This document shows positions 57,529-64,000 of a DNA stretch of 64,000 nt, piece by piece (the stretch's first letter is position 1; every line of letters begins with the position of its first letter). Under the pieces are notes generated by a model that saw only the letters and a list, made by a program, of their open reading frames with translations, did no database searches and was not told the origin of the DNA. Both the position numbers and the translations under genes were made by a program. The DNA is from Trinickia sp. Y13 (GTDB lineage: Bacteria; Pseudomonadota; Gammaproteobacteria; Burkholderiales; Burkholderiaceae). The DNA is taken from positions 16,500 through 80,499 of the forward strand of contig NZ_JAKWFK010000019.1 of the NCBI RefSeq assembly GCF_029522115.1, given 5' to 3'.

Positions 57529-58596
57529 TCAGGCAAACAGGTCGCGCAGCGCCCCGACCAATGCGTCGCACTCGTAGTCAGTGCCAACGGTAATCCGCAG
57601 ATGCTGGTTGATGCGCGACTGCTTGAAATGCCGCACGAAAATTCCTCGATCCTTCAGACGTGCGGCGAGCGTCGCAGCGTCGTGTAGTGGATGGCGCGCG
57701 AAGATGAAGTTCGCAGCCGACGGCACGACGTCAAACCCTTGGCCCTGCAGCGCTTGCGTCAGCCGCTCGCGGCTGGCGATCACTCGCTCACAAGTTGCAA
57801 AGAAAAACTGATCATCCTCGTAGGCGGCCTGTGCCGCGACTTGCGCAAGGCGGTCCAGCGGGTATGAGTTGAAGCTGTCTTTCACGCGATTAAGCGCTTC
57901 AATGAGCGATACGTTACCGAATGCAAAGCCGATCCGCATACCGGCGAGTGCCCGGGCTTTTGACGTTGTTTGGACGACGAGAAGATTGGGATAGAGGTCG
58001 ATCAACGCTAGCGCTGATTGGGCGCCGAAATCCACATACGCCTCGTCGATCACGACCACCGACGATGGATTTGCTGCGACGATCCGCTCGATATCCGCGA
58101 GCGGCAACGCACGGCCGGTCGGCGCGTTTGGATTCGGGAACAGCACGCCACCAGCGTCGCCGAGGTAGTCCTCGACGTGGATCGAAAAGTCGTCGGCGAC
58201 CGGCACAACCTTGTAGCTCACGCCGTACAGCCGCGCGTAGGTGGGATAAAAGCTGTACGTGATGTCGGGAAACCGCAGCGGCTTTTCATGCTTGAGTAGC
58301 GCCTGGAACGCATGCGCAAGCACTTCGTCCGACCCGTTGCCGGCAAAGACTTGCTCCGGCTTCAAACGGTGATGGGCCGCGACCGTCTCGCGCAGCTTGC
58401 GCGCAAGTGGATCCGGATAGCGGCGCAGCGTCTCACCGGCTTCGCCCAGCTCACCTGCAATGGCCGCGACCACGCGCGGCGACGGCGGGTAGGGATTCTC
58501 GTTGGTGTTCAGCTTGACCGGTCGCGCGAGCGTCGGCTGCTCGCCCGGCACATAAGGCACAAGTTCCTGAACAACGTCGCTCCAGTAACGGCTCAC
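57529..58596 (-). CDS. hisC: Histidinol-phosphate aminotransferase HisC (orphan copy)
   Basis: PLP aminotransferase acting on imidazole acetol-phosphate in histidine synthesis. The 355-residue protein begins [20 protein letters not shown] after a GTG start with AGGAG upstream. [52 protein letters not shown], and the PLP lysine in [16 protein letters not shown] are all present. It stands outside any his operon between repeats, so it is probably an extra copy. A related aromatic aminotransferase role is possible. The track start at 58698 is longer; the GTG at 58596 fits the family. Confidence 0.9.
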   Translation of the reverse strand: MSRYWSDVVQELVPYVPGEQPTLARPVKLNTNENPYPPSPRVVAAIAGELGEAGETLRRYPDPLARKLRETVAAHHRLKPEQVFAGNGSDEVLAHAFQALLKHEKPLRFPDITYSFYPTYARLYGVSYKVVPVADDFSIHVEDYLGDAGGVLFPNPNAPTGRALPLADIERIVAANPSSVVVIDEAYVDFGAQSALALIDLYPNLLVVQTTSKARALAGMRIGFAFGNVSLIEALNRVKDSFNSYPLDRLAQVAAQAAYEDDQFFFATCERVIASRERLTQALQGQGFDVVPSAANFIFARHPLHDAATLAARLKDRGIFVRHFKQSRINQHLRITVGTDYECDALVGALRDLFA

Positions 58597-58673
58597 CACC
58601 TGACTCCTGACCTGTAAAGCGCAGAGATTACCCGATCTGCGGCGAGAAGTCTGAAGTTGCCCGTAAGCCGTTG

Positions 58674-58689
58674 AGCGTCCGCTTTCTGG
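58674..58689 (-). repeat. Dispersed intergenic repeat, copy 3 (reverse)
   Basis: Minus strand reads CCAGAAAGCGGACGCT, in the gap upstream of hisC. It matches the core of copies 1 and 2 with one extra A. Confidence 0.4.
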
Positions 58690-58773
58690 TGACTCCACTG
58701 TCCCCTGTGGGTGGCGGATTCAACCGGTCGTTCGAGATAGTCGGCAAGATAATCGAGAATCCAGAAGACCAAG

Positions 58774-59051
58774 ATGCTAACTGAAGAATTTACCGACGGC
58801 TGGAAGCCAATTCATGTTGGATTTGAGGGCGCACCTCTCTCGATCAATGGCATCAATCCGTGGTTGCACGCCGGCAACTGGCGACGGGTGTCTCAGGAAC
58901 ACATTGTCGTTCCGCACCCGGCCTATCCCAGCGAACGTCATCGTGCATGGGTCTATGAAATCACAATTCCTGGAAAGGCAGTTTGTTTCGCAGCACCGAG
59001 CTTTCCAACGGCGTGTGGGGTTTCTACGTGCAACGGGATACCGCTTCATAG
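58774..59051 (+). pseudogene. Small gene broken by a one-base deletion
   Basis: The open frame starts at an ATG with MLTEEFTDGWKPIHVGFEG and reads VFEIT-like sense through PGKAVCFAA. From about 58992-59000 the sense continues in another frame as TELSNGVWGFYVQRDTAS followed by a TAG at 59049-59051. One missing base accounts for both, so the intact protein would have about 92 residues. The product is not recognised. The alternative is a sequencing error. Confidence 0.6.
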
Positions 59052-59456
59052 TCAAGCTAGTGGCTGTTTTACGGCAACCTGACTGTGCTCGGCCAGGAGC
59101 AGTCGGTCAGGGCAAGCGCATGAATTGCCGCGTCGCAGCCGCAGCCATCGGGTGCTGGACAGCGACCGGCTCTGGAAGTACCATATTGCGTCGCAGCAGA
59201 CCTGCTGCCATCTCCTTCCTCTTCGATACCTATGTAACTGTCCGCGAACCCTCTCATCGATCAAACAGCCTGACCGACAGGGGTTCGCGGACCGTCGGCG
59301 TCGCACTGTACATCGTCAGTGCCAATGACGCCTGCACCGTCAGATTTGACCTTCACTCGCCATCAGGCGGGGGCATGCCGTTCCTGATCCGTTCCCTCCA
59401 GCGAATACCTCGCGGCCGGCCTGTGCTCGCATTTTCGTTTTCCTACAGACCTTCCA
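59052..59456. other. Intergenic region before the SulP gene, with inverted repeat
   Basis: About 405 bases with no supported gene. A perfect 12-base inverted repeat, GTCCGCGAACCC (59240-59251) and GGGTTCGCGGAC (59281-59292), has a 29-base spacer. It may be a regulator site for the transporter or the mark of an excised element. There is no T run. Confidence 0.5.
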
Positions 59457-60938
59457 ATGAACAAACGAACCTTCACAGAAGAGTGGTTCTCCAATGCTCG
59501 CGCGGATGTACTGGCGGGCATCGTTGTCGCCCTTGCACTCATTCCTGAGGCGCTGGCTTTCTCAATTATCGCTGGCGTTGACCCGAAAGTTGGCCTCTAC
59601 GCTGCGTTCAGCATTGCGGTGGTCTCCGCGATTGCAGGCGGCCGCCCTGCCATGATTTCCGCTGCGACGGGCGCAGTGGCGCTTGTCATCGGTTCCCTAG
59701 TCAAAAATCATGGCGTCGAATACGTGCTTGCGGCGGGCATTCTTGCGGGTGTATTGCAGATCGGCGCTGGGCTCCTGAGACTCGGTGGACTAATGCGTTT
59801 CGTGTCCAGGTCCGTCATCACCGGCTTCGTCAACGCATTGGCGATCCTCATTTTCATGGCGCAGTTGCCACAACTGCAAGGCGTTCCGCCCTACGTCTAC
59901 CTGATGGTCGCCGGAGGTCTCGGAATCATCTACCTTTTGCCTCGCTTGACCAAAGCCGTTCCTTCGCCATTGGTATGCATCATCGTTCTGACCGGTATCT
60001 CGATGGCGATGCACCTGAAGTTGCGCACGGTCGGCGACATGGGATCATTCCCTAACGAGTTGCCGATTCCAGCATGGCCCAAGGTGCCGCTCTCATTCGA
60101 AACGCTGAAAATCATCTTTCCGTATTCCCTCGCCGTTGCCGTCGTCGGTCTGCTGGAGTCACTGATGACCGCAGCCATCGTTGATGATTACACCGATACG
60201 CCAAGCGATAAAAACCGCGAATGCCGGGGGCAAGGCATCGCCAATATCGCGGCGGGAATCCTCGGCGGTATGCCTGGATGCGCAATGATCGGCCAAACCG
60301 TGATCAATGTGAAATCGGGAGGAAGGGGACGGCTCTCGACGTTCGTCGCCGGCGCTTTCCTACTTGTGCTGGTGGTTTTTCTGGGGCCTTGGGTCAAGCA
60401 GATTCCGATGGCAGCGCTGGTCGCAGTAATGATCATGGTATCTATCAGCACGTTTAGCTGGTGCTCGATGCGAAACCTCCGTTCGCATCCAAAGAGTTCA
60501 TCGGTCGTCATGATTGCGACGGTCGTAGTGGTTGTTGCAACTGGCAACCTCGCAATCGGCGTGCTCGTTGGTGTTCTGCTGAGCGCGCTCTTCTTCACGG
60601 CAAAGGTTCGTCAGATCATGGTGGTTGAGTCATCATTGAACGAACGGTCGGGCGAGCGCCGGTACGTTGTGCGTGGACAGGTCTTCTTCGCTTCCTCCGA
60701 GGCGCTGGTTTCGGAGTTTGATTTCCATGAGCGCGTACGGTCAGTAGAGATTGATCTATCCCACGCGCATTTCTGGGACATCACCGCAATCGACGCGCTT
60801 GACCGCATCGTAAATAAATTTAGGCGTAACGGTATCGCCGTCGATCTGCATGGCGTGAACAGGGCGAGCGCGACAATGATCGAAAAATACGCAACGCATG
60901 ATAAAGAGTCTCCGACTCACTATGAACCGTCGCATTAA
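59457..60938 (+). CDS. SulP-family anion transporter
   Basis: A 493-residue inner-membrane protein with about 11-12 hydrophobic segments and a C-terminal STAS domain ([14 protein letters not shown]). The signature GLYAAF follows [16 protein letters not shown], and the substrate-site region [18 protein letters not shown] is intact. Family members move sulfate, bicarbonate or other anions with Na+ or H+. The shorter length suggests the bicarbonate/sulfate BicA-like group, but substrate is not shown. It is single, in the accessory zone. Confidence 0.92.
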   Translation: MNKRTFTEEWFSNARADVLAGIVVALALIPEALAFSIIAGVDPKVGLYAAFSIAVVSAIAGGRPAMISAATGAVALVIGSLVKNHGVEYVLAAGILAGVLQIGAGLLRLGGLMRFVSRSVITGFVNALAILIFMAQLPQLQGVPPYVYLMVAGGLGIIYLLPRLTKAVPSPLVCIIVLTGISMAMHLKLRTVGDMGSFPNELPIPAWPKVPLSFETLKIIFPYSLAVAVVGLLESLMTAAIVDDYTDTPSDKNRECRGQGIANIAAGILGGMPGCAMIGQTVINVKSGGRGRLSTFVAGAFLLVLVVFLGPWVKQIPMAALVAVMIMVSISTFSWCSMRNLRSHPKSSSVVMIATVVVVVATGNLAIGVLVGVLLSALFFTAKVRQIMVVESSLNERSGERRYVVRGQVFFASSEALVSEFDFHERVRSVEIDLSHAHFWDITAIDALDRIVNKFRRNGIAVDLHGVNRASATMIEKYATHDKESPTHYEPSH

Positions 60939-61060
60939 GACGCTTGCCGGATAAAACGCGGCGCAGCAATGGTGACAGTTGAACGGCGGGGCTTACCGCC
61001 GCCGTAGCCCTTCGGGAAGACCCTTCAAGAGCTTTCGACAGACCGCTATGCGGCACAGCA

Positions 61061-61079
61061 GATGGCCGTTATGGGTCGG
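61061..61079 (+). repeat. Dispersed intergenic repeat, related block
   Basis: GATGGCCGTTATGGGTCGG, in the gap before the broken integrase. Blocks with a similar ATGGCCGxTATGGGTCGG sequence are, from memory, part of the same family of intergenic repeats in many proteobacteria. The link to copies 1-3 is weak. Confidence 0.3.
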
Positions 61080-61137
61080 GCTGGGACCACCCGACGCGGC
61101 GCACACTCAATCTCCATTCGCTTGAAAGGAGATTGTC

Positions 61138-61764
61138 ATGGAATCCGAGAATGTCGTGGTTGTCCACCGCGTGCCGTGGAACAAGGGCAAGCTCACCGGG
61201 CAGAAGCCGCCGTTAAAGCTTCGGGAAATCTGGGCGATCCGGACGAGACTTTAGATGGCATCGAACGTTCGTGAGCTCGCGATGTTCAATCTCGCAATTG
61301 ATAGCAAGTTGCGGGCGTGCGACCTCACGCGGTTACGGGTCCAGGATGTCCGTCACGGAAGCCAAGTGGCGTCGAGAGCGATAGTCATGCAGCAGAAGAC
61401 CCAGCGGCCGGTGCGATTTGAGATCACGGAACAGACCCGTGAGAGCCTCGAAGCGTGGATCGAAGCCCGGGGACTGAAGGCGGCGGATTTTCTGTTCCCG
61501 AGCCGGATTCATACGTCACCGCACCTGTCGACGCGGCAATATGCCAGGCTGGTACGCCGCAGGGTCGCATCGATTGGCCTCGACGATACAGCATACGGTA
61601 CCCACACGATGCGCCGCACAAAAGCTTCGCTGATCTACCGGCGGATGAAGAACCTTCGAGCGGTGCAGTCGCTGCTCGGACACACAAAGCTGGAAAGCAC
61701 GGTTGGCTACCTGGGAACCGAGGTCGACGATGCCCTTGAGATGGCGGAGCAGGCCGAGGTTTGA
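61138..61764 (+). pseudogene. Tyrosine recombinase broken by an amber codon
   Basis: The frame from ATG 61138 (MESENVVVVHRVPWNKGK, with AAGGAG upstream) reads through LKLREIWAIRTRL to a TAG at 61252-61254 and goes on in the same frame for 170 codons to 61764. Homologous small integrases of Burkholderia have Gln (CAG) at that point, so one C-to-T change explains the stop. The catalytic parts lie downstream: Arg in KLRACDL, Lys in QQKTQRPV, HTMRRTKASLI, and LLGHTKLESTVGYL with the Tyr nucleophile. A short product could start at the ATG at 61255, directly after the stop, so residual activity is possible. Confidence 0.85.
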
Positions 61765-61865
61765 TGGCATGGCGGCCGGCGAGCGGTCGCTTGCCGGCCA
61801 GGTGCGGGCGTTCGACATAGCCGGCTGAATTGTCTTCAATCGCCTTTGATTCAAAAATCCGACCT

Positions 61866-62852
61866 ATGATCTTTCGCTCACAATTTCGTTCGTCCAACTC
61901 GCAGCGAGCGGCGGCGCAGCCAAACGGTCGAGTTCATGGAACCGTCAATTGCAGACAGTTTGGCCATCCTGAGTTCCAGATTCAGGTTTCCGATCATGGG
62001 GTTCCAGCGCTGGACATCAGCTGGCTGCTGCGATTTCTCGAGGAAAGTGTCGCGGAAGGCGAACGATTCCATGCTGGCGAGACTTTACAAATCGGCTGGA
62101 TGCTTACGATGCTCGAGGCTTGGGAGGGGGACGTTCTGCGCATCATGGAGCCCGATATGAAGGCGATTCCAATCAAGTTCGTCGACTCCGTAGACAGCAC
62201 GCTCAAGCACCTGCGCAATCAGCAAGACATGGTCGCAAGCGTAACGTCCACCCGGCAACCAGACTTTCCGTCGCTTAGGCAAAGTGCAGTTGTCCATGTC
62301 GACTACAAGAACGTCAGCAGCTTGCTGCTGACTCGTTATCCGGCTCATGAAACGGACTCCGGCTGGTCGCTCACCGATCCGAATGACGAAGCCGGCTCAC
62401 AGAACCCGTCACGGTACGTCAAAGTTTCGCTTTATCAACTGGGCGTTGAAAGGCCCGACCTGATCCAATTCTTTGCCTTGTCGCCAGGCCTGCAAGTCGT
62501 CCTCGCTGGTCCGAAAATTCGTGTGATGGGCCCTGACGGCGAGATTCGACCGGCGCCCGGTTCGTATCTTGAAGCGTTGAATGCGCTCCGGCTGCAGCGT
62601 GCCGATGAGCGAGCGCTTCGGGGCACGTGTGCCGTGTGCTCAGGGTCGACCGCTGCCGTTGGCGGCCACGACCACCAACGATGCAGGCGACTTTTGTCGT
62701 CGGCGCGCGTCCGGCCGGTTCCAGTCATTCTTAGCGTACGAGGACGTAGCGTTCAGGCGGCAGCTCCGCTGCTTACAGCGGACGACTCAGGGCACCGTTT
62801 AACAAACGTTGCCTTGGGGGTGACCCGCTTCCGAGGACGGTTAAGCAGTTGA
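61866..62852 (+). CDS. DUF2185/Imm33-like protein joined to an IS end
   Basis: A 328-residue ORF. The first 230 residues form a coherent protein with WLLRFLEESVAEGERFHAGETL and, in the middle, YPAHETDSGWSLTDPNDEAG, which resembles the DSGW..E motif of DUF2185/Imm33 immunity-type domains. From about residue 240 the sequence becomes Arg/Ser-rich without family features. The stop lies inside the IS3 element, so the natural C-terminus is probably lost. Start taken at the ATG at 61866; a TTG at 61830 is possible. Confidence 0.5.
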   Translation: MIFRSQFRSSNSQRAAAQPNGRVHGTVNCRQFGHPEFQIQVSDHGVPALDISWLLRFLEESVAEGERFHAGETLQIGWMLTMLEAWEGDVLRIMEPDMKAIPIKFVDSVDSTLKHLRNQQDMVASVTSTRQPDFPSLRQSAVVHVDYKNVSSLLLTRYPAHETDSGWSLTDPNDEAGSQNPSRYVKVSLYQLGVERPDLIQFFALSPGLQVVLAGPKIRVMGPDGEIRPAPGSYLEALNALRLQRADERALRGTCAVCSGSTAAVGGHDHQRCRRLLSSARVRPVPVILSVRGRSVQAAAPLLTADDSGHRLTNVALGVTRFRGRLSS

Positions 62853-63890
62853 ATTTCGACCGGGCTGATGTCCTCCAGGTTGAGCGGTTGTGCGAGTTGT
62901 CCACGGTCGGTCGGCGGGTCGCCTATCACGACCACGACGCCGGCCGGCGGTGGGCAACTCGCTAGCGGCGAGCATTTCTTTTCGATGCATGGTTTCGTAG
63001 CGGATCGGCGAGCAATAGCTAATTGCGCTGTGCCGGCGACTGATGTTGTACCAGCCCTCGATGAAGGCGAATAGCTCACGTCGAGCCTGTGCATGAGTTT
63101 CGAAGTGTGAACGGGCGAGCAGTTCGCATTCGAGCGTGGCGAAGAAGCTTTCGCACATGGCGTTGTCGAAGCAATCGCCCACCGTGCCCATCGAAGGGCG
63201 TACGCCTGCTTCGCGGCAGCGTCGGCCGAAGGCAATGGACGTGTATTGACATCCCTGATCCGAATGATGAATGACGCCATCGGGGCGACGTTGCACGAGG
63301 GCCATGTCGAGCGCACGCAGCATCAGCTCCGTGTACAGATGATTGGACATCGCCCACCCCACAATGCGGCGACTAAAGACATCGAGCACAACGGCGAGAT
63401 AGAGAAAGCCTTCCGCTGTCGGCACGTACGTGGCATCCGCCACCCACAGCCGGTTCGGGGCGTCGGCCACGAAGTGCCGTTGCACGAGATCGGGCGCGGG
63501 CCGGGCGCCGGGCTGCCGCCGCGTCGTGTTGATCCAGCGCCGCCGGCTCACCCCGCACAGACCCGCTATACGCATCAGACGGGCAATACGTTTGCCTCCG
63601 ACATGCACGCCGTGCTCGAGCAGTTCCGCATGGATGCGGGGCATGCCGTACGTGCCTCGCGAACTTGCGTGAATGACTCGGATACGCCCGAGCAGGTCGG
63701 CGTCGCTACATGCTCGTTTCGATGGGCTGCGCGCCAGCCACGCGTAAAAGCCGCTGGCCGAAATTCGCAGCAATCGCGCCATCGTCGCAATGGGCAATGT
63801 GGCCTGATTCGCTTTCATGAATTCGAACCCTTCTCGGGCACCGTTCCGGTCTCCCGTGCAAACCAGGCCGCGGCTTTCCTGAGAAACTCC
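62821..63890 (-). mobile_element. IS3-family insertion sequence, 5'-truncated
   Basis: A minus-strand element with an intact orfB and only the last codons of orfA. The left end is placed near 62821, where TGACCCGCTTCC resembles the TGACC(T/C)GCTCC ends of IS3 elements, 20 bases after the orfB stop. The other end is missing: orfA homology stops at about 63890, next to the tail of an unrelated ORF. No target-site duplication can be seen. Confidence 0.7.
62841..63818 (-). CDS. IS3-family transposase OrfB
   Basis: A 325-residue integrase-type transposase with an HTH_21 region (SRGTYGMPRIHAEL) and the DDE core: Asp in LWVADATYVPT, Asp in HHSDQGCQYTS and Glu in MCESFFATLECELL. The ATG overlaps the orfA stop (ATGA). 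The end (RRPADRPWTTRTTAQPGG and on) is longer than in most copies and may be chimeric with the element end. Confidence 0.93.
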   Translation of the reverse strand: MKANQATLPIATMARLLRISASGFYAWLARSPSKRACSDADLLGRIRVIHASSRGTYGMPRIHAELLEHGVHVGGKRIARLMRIAGLCGVSRRRWINTTRRQPGARPAPDLVQRHFVADAPNRLWVADATYVPTAEGFLYLAVVLDVFSRRIVGWAMSNHLYTELMLRALDMALVQRRPDGVIHHSDQGCQYTSIAFGRRCREAGVRPSMGTVGDCFDNAMCESFFATLECELLARSHFETHAQARRELFAFIEGWYNISRRHSAISYCSPIRYETMHRKEMLAASELPTAGRRRGRDRRPADRPWTTRTTAQPGGHQPGRNSTA

Positions 63891-63899
63891 CTCGCCTTA
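63815..63899 (-). pseudogene. IS3 OrfA C-terminal remnant
   Basis: Only the last 27 codons or so are left: EFLRKAAAWFARETGTVPEK then a TGA that overlaps the orfB start. This is the coiled-coil/end part of OrfA; the helix-turn-helix part is gone. Confidence 0.75.
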
Positions 63900-64000
63900 G
63901 CTCGCTTTCGGTTGTAGGACGTAGCCCATCGAGTCGGCCCGGCGTGTCAGATTGTTAAGCACCCGCTGCCGATAACGCTCCTCATAGTAGGCTGCACCTG
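63897..64000 (-). CDS. C-terminus of an unidentified ORF at the right edge
   Basis: Thirty-three codons ending YEERYRQRVLNNLTRRADSM then GYVLQPKAS and a TAA. The Tyr/Arg-rich tail looks like the end of a transposase, but the family cannot be named from this much. It abuts and slightly overlaps the truncated IS3 element, so the two were joined by a later insertion or deletion. Confidence 0.45.
   Translation of the reverse strand, partial: GAAYYEERYRQRVLNNLTRRADSMGYVLQPKAS

Noticed and set aside
1..64000. tRNA, rRNA or CRISPR array
   Set aside because: No cloverleaf, rRNA stretch or regular repeat-spacer array was seen by eye; a tRNAscan-SE or Infernal run would be needed to be certain for small RNAs.

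Overview
The window is about 64 kb of GC-rich DNA with the gene content and order of a Burkholderia sensu lato chromosome (Burkholderiaceae, Betaproteobacteria; Paraburkholderia, Trinickia or Caballeronia are all possible). The order leuC, entericidin, leuD, leuB, asd, fimV, truA, trpF, trpB, DNA methyltransferase, trpA, accD, folC, SPOR, cvpA, purF, metZ is the conserved amino-acid and nucleotide block of that group. No rRNA, tRNA or CRISPR array was seen.

Bases 1-19600 are this housekeeping block, all on the + strand after a cut-off membrane protein on the left edge. It makes leucine, aspartate semialdehyde, tryptophan, malonyl-CoA, folylpolyglutamate, purines and homocysteine. Three points look like nutrient-sensing leaders: a SAM-II riboswitch plus intrinsic terminator before metZ (strong), a 24-codon Ile/Thr-rich leader-peptide candidate before asd (moderate), and a short Leu-containing ORF before leuC (weak).

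Bases 19600-22650 carry a lower-GC gene with a His/Cys layout like C80 (clan CD) cysteine peptidases, which overlaps a convergent AraC regulator, then an FKBP isomerase and a histidine-kinase-like protein with a degenerate ATPase half. Bases 22642-41111 hold one long minus-strand operon: glgE, treS-maltokinase fusion, glgB, glgX, treZ, malQ, treY. Together these form a closed loop: trehalose to maltose to maltose-1-phosphate to branched alpha-glucan (TreS/Mak, GlgE, GlgB), and glucan back to trehalose (GlgX, TreY, TreZ), with MalQ recycling short glucans. No glgA or glgC is present. GlgE carries a large extra N-terminal GH13-like domain that seems to lack catalytic residues.

Bases 41600-56600 are mixed functions: a VOC protein, a three-subunit periplasmic FAD sugar/alcohol dehydrogenase (Tat small subunit, GMC flavoprotein, tri-heme cytochrome c), a phosphoesterase, a RES-Xre toxin-antitoxin pair, a GNAT enzyme, a LysR/tautomerase divergent pair, a CYTH-CHAD protein, ModE, and a TetR/flavin oxidoreductase divergent pair.

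Bases 56600-64000 are an accessory, decaying region: an orphan hisC, a zinc-ribbon protein, a frameshifted small gene, a SulP transporter, a tyrosine recombinase broken by an amber codon, a gene running into an IS3-type element, and a 5'-truncated IS3 element abutting the tail of another ORF. Several copies of a short dispersed repeat lie between these genes.
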